64,000 nucleotides of DNA from Chiridota heheva (taxonomy: Eukaryota > Echinodermata > Holothuroidea > Apodida > Chiridotidae). Position numbers and translations under genes: made by a program. Location: the NCBI GenBank assembly GCA_020152595.1, contig JAIGNY010000659.1, positions 80,001 to 144,000 on the forward strand. The letters are read 5' to 3'. The notes under the pieces are model-generated. The model was not told where the DNA came from. It was given only the letters and a program-made list of their open reading frames with translations, and did not search any database. Positions 48,522 to 59,884 of this stretch are shown here, in pieces (the first letter of the stretch is position 1; the number at the start of each line of letters is the position of its first letter).

Positions 48522-49561
48522 AAACAATATAACTGCATGACTTCAATATTCTCGTGTGGCATAAATTTTCCTATTAAAAGGCATGCTGCCGGACTGAAGA
48601 ATATGGCTGCATGACTTCAATATTCTCGTGTGTTATAAATGTTCCTATTAATAGGCATGCTGCCGGACTGAACAATATAACTGCATGACTTCAATATTCT
48701 CGTGTGTTATAAATGTTCCTATTAATAGGCATGCTGCCGGACTGAACAATATAACTGCATGACTTCAATATTCTCGTGTGTTATAAATGTTCCTAATTAA
48801 TAGGCATGCTGCCGGACTGAACAATATAACTGCATGACTTCAATATTCTCGTGTGTTATAAATGTTCCTATTAATAGGCATGCTTCCGGACTGAACAATA
48901 TGGCTGCATGACTTCAATATTCTCGTGTGTTATAAATTTTCCTATTAATAGGCATGCTGCCGGACTGAACAATATGGCTGCATGACTTCAATATTTTCGT
49001 GTGTTATAAATGTTCCTATTAATAGGCATGCTTCCGGACTGAACAATATGGCTGCATGACTTCAATATTCTCGTGTGTTATAAATTGTCCTATTAATAGG
49101 TATGCTGCCGGACTGAACAATATGGCTGCATGACTTGAATATTCTTGTGTGTTATAAATGTTCCTAATAATAGGCATGCATGCCGGACTGAACAATATGG
49201 CCGCATGACTTCAATATTCTCGTGTCTTATAAATGTTCCTATTAATAGGCATGCTGTCAGACTGAACAATATGGCTGCATGACTTCAATATTCTCGTGTG
49301 TGATAAATGTTCTTATTAATAGGCATGCTGTTAGACTGAACAATATGGCTGCATGACTTCAATATTCTCGTGTGGTATAATTGTTCCTATTAATAGGCAT
49401 GCTTCCGGACTGAACAATATGGCTGCATGACTTCAATATTCTCGTGTGTTAGAAATGTTCCTATTAATAGGCATTCTGCCGCACTGAACAATATGGCTGC
49501 ATGACTTCAATATTCTCGTGTGGTATAATTGTTCCTATTAATAGACATGCTGCCGGACTGA
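48522..49561. repeat. 74-bp satellite, 14 units
   Basis: Units of about 74 bases, each with AACAATATGGCTGCATGACT, TTCAATATTCTCGTGTGTTA, TAAATGTTCC and the palindrome CCTATTAATAGG followed by GCATGC and TGCCGGACTG. Units differ by a few bases. The array ends cleanly in single-copy sequence on both sides. Confidence 0.95.
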
Positions 49562-49869
49562 ATGTTGAACGGTTTTAGGGCCTTTAAAAGGGTCTTTAAA
49601 CCTCTACAAAAGCAAACTGGATCATGAGTCCTCGACCTGTTTTGAAAAAGTAAGAAGTCTTTTGAATTGTTTTTATTTCTTTTCTGAAATTTGAATGTTT
49701 TGGTGACCATGTAAAGCTGATTGAACGGATTTAGGAGCGAGTGCAGGTCAAACTGCACGAAGATGGATACAATGGACAATTACCTCTTCTGCCTTTTGCC
49801 TTGACCGCACAGAGGACAACGAAGAAGCTTCCTTTATTGCAGCCCGCGTTAATGAAATGGTTTTAGATT

Positions 49870-50050
49870 AACCTTTCGGGTTTATCAATACCATCGGAAA
49901 TATGTATTTGTCATAAAAAGCTTCATAACTGATCTTGACCTGATCAGACATGGCCTGACAACTCTTCAATTCCTCCGTAAGTCCACAAGAAGCCTTAAGT
50001 CCCATGATACGTATATTCCTGTTTCCCATTTTCAAATCTGAAGAAAATAT
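49870..50050 (-). other. Open segment of unknown nature
   Basis: On the minus strand, after a TTTTCTTCAG acceptor-like sequence, an open stretch reads GLKASCGLTEELKSCQAMSD then QVKISYEAFYDKYIFPM. It looks protein-like but has no recognised family and no partner exon. Confidence 0.2.
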
Positions 50051-50960
50051 ATTTTCAATGAAGAAATGAAGAGAACGAAATTGAAAGGACTTGTTTTGAA
50101 AAATATTTTTACTAAATTTTATGTTAAACATCCCCCTTATGTTAAGCATCCCCCTTCCCTATGTTTGGTCCCTTTTGGTCCCTAATATATGTAACCAAAC
50201 AAACTTAAGTGCCTATTTTCTTAAAAATGGAACAAAAAAGGGAACAAAATTCCGAAAATGTCCTAATTTTAAAAGAATAATGTCCGGAAATGAAAGAAAT
50301 TACCCAAGAATTGGCCAAAAACTTCCCGAAAATAAGTCAATTTTCCAGAAAATGAACACAATTTTCTGATTGTTAAAGGAAATTATCCCGGAAATCGAAA
50401 AGAACTACCCGAAAGTGAAAACAATTTTGGAGTTTCGGATGGTGGGAGGGTGGTGGGGGGGGGAAGTAGCATATTACGAATCGGAAATTGATCGAAAAGG
50501 TCCCTTTTGTGTTTTGGGCCCCCCCACAAAGGAATTCTTTAAAAAAAGAAAAAGAACTGAGACATCTCTATAGAATGACATTAGCTATATACCCCAGCCT
50601 GCAGATTTTTCAATAAGAAAGTGAAGAGTTCACATGTTGATATGGTCATAAAATTGTTTATTTCAACAATTCAAGGGGCTGGAAGAGACTAAAGAGACTA
50701 AGAACTTAAATTACAATATCATAACTTAAACAATTTTAACATAAATGGACTAATGGATATGTAGCAATTTCCATCCTCAGTGAAAGAAACTATAACTTAA
50801 ATCTGAGCACATCGGGGACGTAGCCAGAAATTTGACACATGCTTACGGGACTAATCTCTACTGTGGGAGGGGGGGGGGGTGTCTGAACTCTCTTTGTCCG
50901 AAGAAAAGAAAATCGGGACTTTTTACCCAACTTGTTGGGTCTGACATGTCTGACCGTTTT

Positions 50961-51745
50961 TAATAATAATAATAATAATAATAGCTGGTGCTTATAAAGC
51001 GCCTTTAACTCAGAAGAATCTCAAAGCGCTGTACAATACAATAAAAATGGAAGAGAAAAAACAAAAATACTTAAAATTCATAAGTTACAAAGTACCGAAC
51101 ATTAAAATTGAAATGCATATTTAAAATGGAATGCAAATTTAAAATGAAAATGCAGATTTAAAATACATTTATGTAGAAATAGGTGTAAAAGAGTAAAAAT
51201 GATTATGGTATATACAGAATACAAAAATATAGATCTACGGTCATTGTGTAAAAAGAAAAGTCTTAGTTTGGATTTGAAGACAATTATTGAAGACGCAAGT
51301 TTAACATGCAAAGGCAGTTTGTTCCATTCGGTGTGAGCCGCTTCCATGAAAGAACGTCTTCCATAAGAAGTGCGAGAACGACATGTAGGGGGCTTGATAA
51401 GGTTTTGCGACGAAGAACGTAAGGACCGCGATGGGGCATATTGTGTAACAAGATCTGATATGTATGATGGTGTCAGTGCGTGAAGCGCTTTGTAGGTGAG
51501 TAAATTAATCTTGAAGGCAATCCTCTGACGAATGGTCAACCAATGGAGTCTTCGCAGAATCTCGGAAATACTCTCGTGCTTTTTTGAGCGTGTTACAAGT
51601 CGGGCGGCGGTATGTTGGACTCGTTGCAATTTCATGATCTCGATATCAGGCAATCCGTATAAAAGGGAATTACACTGATCCAACCTAGAAGTCACATAAG
51701 CATGTACTAGTTTCTCGGTAGTGTCATTATCAAGATAGTGTCTGA
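50961..51745 (-). mobile_element. L2-like LINE, 3' end with 197-codon open piece
   Basis: The minus-strand open frame at 51695-51102 contains TSRLDQCNSLLYGLPDIEI, KLQRVQHTAARLVTRSKKHE, LHWLTIRQRIAFKINLLTYK and APSRSLRSSSQNLIKPP, the conserved C-terminal block of L2/CR1-group polymerases. It is followed by a 3' UTR with AAAGCGCCTTTAACTCAGAA-type sequence (as written on the plus strand) and an ATT repeat at 50961-50982. It is 5'-truncated but its remaining frame is open, so it is younger than the other LINE relics here. Confidence 0.9.
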
Positions 51746-51784
51746 TTCGACCAATGCATCTGATTGCGTGTAACGGTTTTCTAA

Positions 51785-51955
51785 AGAGTTTGAAAACTTT
51801 TCGGAATAATAACCAAATATTTCAGATAATTGACAAATTCCCTTCATTTTCTGAAAACTTCCTTCATTTTCAGAAAAATTGTTTTCATTTTTGGACAATT
51901 TTCCGAAAATTTCCTCTATTGTTACTTTTTCAGACATATTTCGGGAAATTTTAAC
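51785..51955. repeat. AT-rich array of TTTTCNGAAAA words
   Basis: Degenerate units such as TTCCTTCATTTTCAGAAAA and TTTTCCGAAAATTTCCT. The same style of array is at 11.4, 50.2 and 53.7-54.3 kb. Confidence 0.6.
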
Positions 51956-52639
51956 AAATGTACTTCACTGCTGGTTTAAATGTCTCTTTTCTCGCCCTTT
52001 CCACCGCTCCCCCTCCCTCTCCTGCGTGGCTACGCAGATCTCAGGTTTTGAATTTGGGCTTAATGTATTAAACTTGAAAGGTTGATCATGTTTTCAAATA
52101 TTCTGTATGTAGTAGGATGAGCATTAGGAATCTCATTTAAATAATGTCACATGGCCGAAATTCACGTAACCACAATGGATCAATCAAATTTTTGGGAATT
52201 CTGATCGTTTGCACAATTTACTAGCGTATGGAGTCAAGCCCATTAAAAATACAATTTCACACAATATTCGACAGTATATAGGAGCCTATACATACACAAA
52301 TAAGCACTTCACTGAGATTTAAATGGTAGCGTAATTTGGTCAGAAAATTCCACACCAAAGAAAAAGTTAGTATTAACTGTATGATCCTCTCCATTCACAC
52401 AATTTTTCCGATATGCAAAACTAGTTGTCTCATTACAGATAACAAAGGATTTGCTGCCGAAAGTTCTCGATACTATTTTCACATTTTGTGCAGTGAGATC
52501 AACGGCACAATTTCATACCATTGAAACCGCACTGAACATCAACGTTTTCAAATTTGAATGATTTTTGCCGATTTCCGTCCTATTTTTGTGTTTTAAATGT
52601 GCACAAATATTTTTAATGTTTTGTAAATGTTAAGTGAAT

Positions 52640-52985
52640 GTGATCCCCAACGAGCATACAATCATCCAATCAGTTGCAGGTTTAAGGAAAAAATGTAAGC
52701 AGCAGTACGCGCGCGTATTTCCTTCATCTATAACGCACGTATGATACGTGTGCTTAAAAACATTTTTTCATACGCTTGTGATACCGTGCGTGAATTGTGC
52801 AGACGGCCAAGATTCCTCCAGTATTTTATTGGTCAACAAGATTCCTCCAGCATACGATTGGTCCATTACGGACACGTGTATCTCGGCCATGTGACATTAT
52901 TTAAATTAGTTATCCGGGAATTGCCGATTCAGATTTGAAAAGGTCTATAAGCCTATCTTGTAGCGTGTGATTCCACATTATACAA
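52640..52985 (+). promoter_or_regulatory. Promoter-like block similar to 5925-6035
   Basis: It has two reverse CCAAT boxes (TTATTGGTCAAC, CGATTGGTCCAT), a CACGTG E-box, CATGTGAC, a CCGGGAA word, CCGATTCAGATTTGAAAAGG and TCTATAAG. An ATG at 52985 opens a short frame (MASVDSKSSDTIGLRG) that then enters G-rich sequence. It may be a promoter with a first exon, or a dispersed repeat. Confidence 0.3.
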
Positions 52986-53739
52986 TGGCATCAGTAGACA
53001 GTAAATCGAGCGACACCATCGGATTGAGAGGGGAGGGAGGGGGACGGGGGTGGAGAGGGGGGGGGGGTGGAGGGGGATCTGAAAGACACAAAGCGTCAAA
53101 TTTATTCAAATTTGAACAATAAATCAATACCAAAAGTAAGATAACAGTACCCTTCACCTTGAATATAATCTTTCCCTTTTAATATGAAAATTTTTATAAT
53201 AACTTTTTAATTTTTTTGAGATGAGCCAAATGGCCCACCAGAAAATATGTAAAGAAAAGTTGGAAAGGGAGAGGGGGAGGGCGAATAGTAGAAACACATA
53301 ATGACAATAGGCCATGCGATGCGGGAGTGTGTTTTAGGAAATGGGAGTTTTATAAATCAGAGGGAATAACACATGTCATTCCGCATTCTGCAAATCATAC
53401 TGTGGTTTGAAAGTTGTTTTTATTTTTTTAGATAAAAGAACCATTATGCTCCCTGGTGTAAAGATGAAGTGGTTAAAATTAATCTGTTCTCTTAAGTTTA
53501 TTGTGTTTTGAATGAAAACGAATGAAATGAACAGATGAACGAAACGGATTTCATGAACAAATTGCCAATGACTGAAAGGGACCCATCTGCAAAAGAGGAT
53601 TACGTTTGGGTAAATAAGAATATGCCAGAGGCGGAGCCAGAGGGGTGGTATGGGGGTGGGGGGAGGGGTGGCTACCGTGAGATTTTTCTGATGATACTTT
53701 TTTACCATGAGATAATTCTTAGTCACGTTTAATGTCCAT

Positions 53740-54345
53740 TTTCTTCAATTTCGGGAAAATTTATTCAACAGTGTTTGGGATAATCTCTTTCAATCTTTAA
53801 GAAGTTTCCTTCATCTGTTCATTCTCGTGTAATTTTCGGAATAATTTCTTCATTTTGAGGTAATTTTTCTTCGATTTACGATAAATTTTCATTACTTGTC
53901 AGTAAATTTCCTTCAATGTTTGGGAAATGTCTTTTAATTTTGGACAATTTCCTCAATTCTCGTGCATTTGTTTATTTTCGGTAAATTTTCTTCAATTTTT
54001 GGTAAATTCCTTTCAATTTCTGAAATATTTTTTTCATTTTTAGGCATTTTTTTTCAATTTTCGGTAAATTGTTTTCAATTTTTTTTCGATTTTCGGTCAA
54101 TTTAATTCTCGGGAACTCACCTTCATTTTGGATTAATTTTTTTTTCAATGTTTTCAAAATTTCCTTCAGTAATTGGTATATCTCTTTCAACTTTTGGAAA
54201 ATTTCCTTCATTTTTGTCGCAAATTTTTTTCAATTTTCGGTAAATTTTTCATTAATCATCGGGAAATGTTGCCAAAAATTACCAAAATATTTTGTAATTT
54301 TTTTGTTGATAATTTCCCAATTTTCTTGAGAAAACCTTTGAGGGA
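53740..54345. repeat. AT-rich degenerate tandem array (TTCAATTTTCGGTAAATTT)
   Basis: About 25 units of 20-30 bases of the type TTCAATTTTCGGTAAATTTC. Open frames through it encode Lys/Glu/Ile-rich or Phe/Ser-rich repeats and are artefacts. Confidence 0.75.
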
Positions 54346-54894
54346 GGACCTTTTTCTCTGCTTCCCGCTTATAAGACCATGCACCCTTGGCCCATTATAT
54401 TCCATTAATTGTGTCAAAACTGTTCATAAAACACGTTATAACATCATTCCTGGTTTGGTTTGGCCTGGCCCCTGACGCTTAGAACTTACAAAAAACCCAA
54501 ACATTAGGGACCGGAAAAGCCGTAACCGAGTTTTTCTCTTAGATACACTGCATGTTAAACTGCATCACGAAGTTTGAATTAAGCTCAAAAACGCAGACAA
54601 CAAGGTGTTATTTTCTCGTCTTGAGTCTGATTTAGCACCTAAGAGCCACAACTTTTTGGGGGAATCAGAAGGACGTAGAACATCCTCACCTTTCACGCAG
54701 GGACTTACATCCACGGTTATAGATAGGAGATTAGTCTTTGAATAATTATCAAAACCTCCGCACCTCGGCCATTATGGGCGTAGATCAAAAAAAAAAAGGA
54801 AGGGGGGGGGGGGGGAGAGGGTGAGAGGAGGGTTATACACCACACACTTTTTGACAAATTAAGAGTAAAATATGTTTGTACATTAAGCATGTTT

Positions 54895-55165
54895 TGAGTC
54901 ATATTGCGGCCAAATTAAAACCTGAAATATTAAATATTCCAGGAGCTTCCAGGGTCTTCGCCCCATGGACCCCCACCAGGGCTTTGCCCATGAACCAAAC
55001 CAAGGGCCCTTTAGCGGACCCCTGAACCCCACGCCGAACGTTTCGCGCTTTGCGCTCGGATTGCAGCGAACGCGAAAATATCTTCCTACAACATAAAATC
55101 ACCCTTTATGCTCTTCCTGGCCACCCTCATTTTACAAATCCTAAATTAGCCACTGGGGTCAAGCA
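54895..55165 (-). repeat. Dispersed repeat with CCCCAGTGGCTAATTTAGG start
   Basis: On the minus strand it begins CCCCAGTGGCTAATTTAGGA and runs through a GC-richer body (GCGAAACGTTCGGCGTGGGG). The base composition is unlike its AT-rich neighbours, and the CAGTGGC-type end resembles a DNA-transposon terminus. Confidence 0.4.
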
Positions 55166-55324
55166 ATATTCATGAGAAAAGAATTCCTCTTTATTTCCAT
55201 CAAACGTTGCTGCTAATCGGGAAATCTCCTTCAATTTTTGGGCAATGCTTCCAAGGTTGACCAAATATTCCAATAATTTTACACAAACAAATTGTTAATA
55301 ATTTCCCAATTTAGCCTTCCAACT

Positions 55325-55645
55325 GCGAGAAAAGTTTTTTTATTTAGACTTTCTTCAGGTGGTAAATTATAATTACCCATACTAGATTTTGTTCTACTAC
55401 TTTTCTGACATATCCAATGGGTTAAAACCACAAAATCGCAGGACAAAATATGATAAAATGATTAAAGACTGAAGAATCTGAGGCTGTGACGTCACAACTA
55501 TTTCAAATTTCAGTCCACAAATAATACCAAACTTTATGCAAAAATATCTTCATAACAGAATAAGAATTTTAATGTTTTTTTCACCGTATTAATTTTTTTT
55601 TTTTTTTGAAGTCCTCTTTTATATACGAATAATATGCAGAATTTG
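55325..55645. mobile_element. Partial M1 MITE with intact CRE-like motif
   Basis: The right half of the M1 family: CTTTCTTCAGGTGGTAAATT, CTGACATATCCAATGGG, AATCTGAGGCTGTGACGTCA, then the right arm ending GAAGTCCTCTTTTATA. The palindrome GTGACGTCAC lies at 55486-55495. Confidence 0.7.
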
Positions 55646-55739
55646 CAGTAAAAGTTTCATGCGACTAAATCATTCATAATGCATCTTTCTGCTGCATAAA
55701 TAGTCAAGATAGGCTTATTTGCCAACTGTACTTTTTTCC

Positions 55740-55829
55740 ATCTTTTTCAGCTGTTGTTGTCTTGTTGCTGTGCTCCTTGTTTTTTCTTACTTTCCGCGAA
55801 ATCAACGATATTTGTCTCTAGTTTGGAAG
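55740..55829 (+). promoter_or_regulatory. Candidate TFIP11 5' UTR exon and promoter
   Basis: Pyrimidine-rich sequence with an E2F-like TTTCCGCGAAA ends TTTGGAAG before a good donor, GTAAGC, at 55830. The first coding exon of TFIP11 at 59474 begins after an acceptor with an ATG eight bases in, so an upstream noncoding exon is expected. This is the best candidate seen, but it is not proven. Confidence 0.3.
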
Positions 55830-58220
55830 GTAAGCTTTGGTCAGGATTCGAATCATATGAAAATTAGTTTAATTACTTGCAAGAGGTCTTCAGGTTAAAG
55901 TCTTATTTGAATATCCAAAGGCTTAGTGTAATGTATAGACTGTGCTTAGTAGTTCCGCGATTAAACTAAATAGTTTGTTTGTCTTAACTCGGATTGCGTG
56001 AACGTAACTTTTGAGCTTACTCATACAGTATACAGCTAATGAACATGAAAAGTAATGCCGTATTCTCCACCAGATCCATATTTCGTTCATTAAAATTAAA
56101 AGCTGTACTTCCAGCAATATTAAATTGGCCTACTACTACTACTAGGCCTAGGCCTATCCACAAGTATCCACATGTATGTATGTATGTAATAGTTAGCATA
56201 TGTTGCCATAATGTTAGGAACACCTGTGGGCCTATCATGATTTGATATCAAACAGAAAAACAATTAGGCCTAACGTTATATTGTAGGCCCTATTCCATAA
56301 ACTACTTTGTCGTCTTTATTTCGGAAGAATTTTGATCATGGCAGAATTCAGTCATGCAATACACTAAGCTATCAACTTCGAAAATCAACGAACAAAATTT
56401 GGTTCAACATTATGTTTCAAACATTTAGCAGTGATAAACAATATTCTCAGTCATTCAGTAATCGTGTTTAATGAAAATAACACTTATAGGCCTATCTGAA
56501 CATTCTTTTTCTACATGCATTTCTCGAACGATGTATAGAGATAATATTATTCATATATGTATGTTAATAAGCTTTAACCTAGAGCGCCTGCAAAGAATGT
56601 ATATAAACCAGCTACACTTCGAACCAATGAAATCATTTTTAGCTACAGTAGTCCCCAAAGCGTTAAACACACGAAACCTCCAATACACGTGACAGCGATA
56701 GAAGTTTCCATTGCTAGCACTTACAGTAATACGCAATAAACAATGGAACTTTTCAAAAGCTAAAAATTACAGTAAATGGGGTCGAAATGTGTAGGCCTAT
56801 TTGTTTTCATATTTAAACAGTTACTGGGTGCAGTGTTTAGAAATATACACATGTAAATGTCATAGGGGGATGGAAATCAAATTTTTGAGAGAATTAACGG
56901 TTATTTTTTCTTGACGATCATATCGTGAATGGTTATAATACAAAGTGACAAAAAACAAGTGGGTATTTCATTCCCGTTGTACATTATTTATTCCGTAGGG
57001 ATGTATCTCTTCCTCAATGATCACTATTTTCATACTATTTTTAGCAACAGTTTTTTTCAGCAGAAAGTTGCAATTTTCCCACTCCAAAAACCTCAAAAAT
57101 TATAGATGAAAAAGATAAAAACAAGGTTGATCTTAACCTACTGTAGTTACCATGCCGGCACTTGATTTAAGGAGCTGTTGACAGGTCCCCACTTGAATCA
57201 AGGGCCTTAACGAGTTGTTTGTGAATGGAACTAAGACATATACTGTAGGGGTTTACTATAGTCATGGAGGTACAGTTAAAAAGACTGTCAAGGTTTCGTA
57301 AGAGCATACAATTTAGACATTTTTGGGTTTCTGTGTTTGATTTTCTTCTTGGTATCAATTAATTTTTATTTTTGACATTGTACATGTAAGCCTTAACCCA
57401 ATTTTTTTTGTTTAGAGCCACCCCCGTCCCCACCCCTATCTGAATAAACACGTTCAAAAGTACAAAAAAATAAACTCTTATGTAATCAAAATGAGGATCT
57501 ACATTGATTACGCGCACATTTCTTGTTCATTTCAGTTAACCGGCAAAACGGCTTGCACTCCACTCATCTTGCCACAGTAGGCTACATACTGTATACACAT
57601 TGAAGAGCAAAAGTTTTGATCGGAAAGCCAAAACGTAAGATTTATTCCTCTTTTTTAAACAATTTTGGCTAAGTTTCTACTTAAAAGGCCCAAATCTAAA
57701 AAGAAAAATAGTTAGAATACATAAATACAATGGAATAAAACCAAAATTAAAAAGAAAAGCAAAATTCCTTACATAGAAATTTACCGCTATACTAGGATTT
57801 TACCAATGCTTTTTTCTCTTTATATTTCTTCCCTTAATTTCAGATCTTGAAAATGTTCAAAAGGCCTTCTCCAGCTTGCAAGCCCCAAAATTTCACAGTA
57901 TTAACGATCATTTCTGGTAACATGTCAGCACTGTGGTATTTCATTAACAGAACCGATCAATCGTTTCCCATGCACAAGAATTTAGAAAAAAAATGTTTCG
58001 CGAAAGTGATTGACACACACAACTTACAACTCTGGGTGAGCTCAGACATAAACATACCATAGGACACAGTGTGGCTAATCTGGAAGTACTTTGTAAGCCT
58101 ATACTATCTTAATGAGTTACCATCTTATTGCAATGCAATGCAATCCAACCTGCGTTCAGCATCAAATTCTCTAAACTTTTACTTCCTGCGACTGCCAATT
58201 TCTCCACCTACCAAGTTATA
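55830..58220. other. Presumed TFIP11 first intron, unique part
   Basis: No supported coding exon. There are several AGGCCTA words near 56150-56290. The segment at 57805-57890 shares TTAATTTCAGATCTTGAAAA-type words with 40100-40150. Confidence 0.3.
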
Positions 58221-58229
58221 GTTATAAAA

Positions 58230-59185
58230 TAGAAAAAGTTTGTCCTCCTTAATGAGGGTTTGTCCTCCTGAATCTGATTTTGCCGAAAAGAGCTTGTAAA
58301 CATGGTATTTCAAGAATGTTAAACTGGATTCATATTATATTTAGTACACATGGTCCGTAATGTAAAAATCTGGAAATGCTTATATTTTAACAATCACATG
58401 CCTGTTTTGTTTCATATATGGTCTAATAATGATGTTAGCTAATGTGTAAGTGTTCCAATATGCATAGTTGGCAAGGTTTAATATGATTTTATAAACAAAA
58501 AGCTTGTAAACATGATATTTCAAGAACTATGAAGTGGATTTACATCAAGTGTGGTACACAGACAGCCCATGGTCTATAGATTAGATGTACCCTATTTTTG
58601 GGGGTGATGCCAAGAGTATTAATAAGTGGGCAGGGCTTTAAGTGAAAATTTTAAAAAAGTGACAAGTGAGCAACTGTATGTCCATTTTGCATCATTTAAA
58701 GCATGATGATATTGTTGGTTATTGTGTACATGCTTATGTTATTAAAGATATCATCCTGTGTGCATGGTGGGCATGGCTTAATCATATGTGAAAGTGCTAA
58801 ATGAAATAAACACCATATTTCATGAATGGTATATCAGATTTATGCTATATGTGGTACACAGATGGGTTATGGTCTGTACTGTATGTTCTAATGTTGTGGT
58901 AGTGATGTCATGAATATTAATGAGTAGGCTGGGCTTACTGAAAAATTCTTGAAATAGGATAAATGAGCAACCATTTTTGCATCATACTTGCTATGATAAT
59001 GTTAGTTATTGTGTAAATGCTAATGTCAACCTTTTTATTGATCTGCATGGTGGGTGTGGCTTATAAATATCATGGAACAAATATTTAATGATATCAATGA
59101 CATGAGAGTTGATACAAAACTTACAAATCAATCAGCATATAAAAACATTGGAACCACAAAACCTTTTGGTTCTGGTTAACCCTTG
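58230..59185. repeat. Tandem repeat, units of about 210-310 bases
   Basis: Starts at about 58285, 58498, 58806 and 59065. Units share AAGCTTGTAAACATG, ATATTTCA-GAA, GGTACACAGA, GTATGTCCATTTTGCATCAT and ATGGTGGGCATGGCTTA. The final words ACCTTTTGGTTCTGG match the end of the single unit at 18811-19285. Confidence 0.75.
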
Positions 59186-59481
59186 TTAATGGAATATTTT
59201 GTTGCTCAAATTTAGATCATATTCTAAACCAATTAAGCCCATGCTGCCTCTAGATGTCCATAGTCCTTTAACAGAATAAGGTTTATGAATGCTTTTTTTT
59301 TTTTTTAAATCCTCTTTCATATTAGGCCTACATTCATGCTACATCTTAGCTATCCAGACAGCCAGTTCTGAACATAATAAAAACTAAGATTTCTAGATAA
59401 ATGTTCTATGACAATATGTAATAAAATGCTTGCCACACTTGTTTATAAACCCTTTTCTTGTCAAAGATCACAGGACTAAAG

Positions 59482-59596
59482 ATGGATAGTGATGATAACG
59501 AAATGGAAAGCTTTGAAGTCACTGACTTTGACTTACAGACTGAATTCAACCCAAACAGATTCAGGAAGAAAGGAAGCAAGAATCAAGCCATATATG
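59482..59596 (+). CDS. TFIP11: TFIP11 (tuftelin-interacting protein 11), first coding exon
   Basis: TFIP11 is the animal relative of yeast Ntr1/Spp382. It recruits and activates the helicase DHX15 to take apart intron-lariat spliceosomes in the nucleus. The exon encodes 38 residues plus one base: MDSDDNEMESFEVTDFDLQT, then EFNPNRFRKKGSKNQAIY. Human TFIP11 has an acidic start followed by [20 protein letters not shown] and later YGVWAERD, so the FEVTDFDLQTEFNPNR core and the YG splice point both agree. The acceptor CACAG ends at 59473 and the donor G|GTAAGT follows 59596, phase 1. The G-patch and later domains lie beyond the window; the sequence from 59597 to 64000 is intron. No in-frame continuation was seen at the window end. 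Confidence 0.88.
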
Positions 59597-59884
59597 GTAA
59601 GTAGTGTGCCATGAGATCTGGTGATTGATAGGTTGACATAAGGTATATCAGCACTTAGTATTTTGATGTTTGTAAATGGCTAGGAGTTGGGTAGTGGTAA
59701 GTAGGCTTGGGAGGTATTGGTCTTAGTCCGAAATCAGTATATCGGCTGAAAAATACCTAAATAAAGGTATTCAAATGACCTGCTTCATTAGAATGTATTT
59801 TGTTTATGTAAGGTTGAAATTCTTTTGCCTAGCAGGCTAATAAGAGGTTACTTTTGTCTGGTTTCTTGTGTAAGATTGGGAGCA

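Noticed and set aside
48522-49561. Regular repeat array resembling CRISPR
   Set aside because: The units are contiguous with no variable spacers, and the genome is animal; it is a satellite.
53972-54329. Lys/Glu-rich and Phe-rich open frames
   Set aside because: They come from the AT-rich degenerate array and only mimic a coiled coil.
57847-58062. 71-codon open frame MKMFKRPSPACKPQ...
   Set aside because: Its start overlaps a dispersed repeat shared with 40.1 kb and the rest has no recognisable motif or splice partner.
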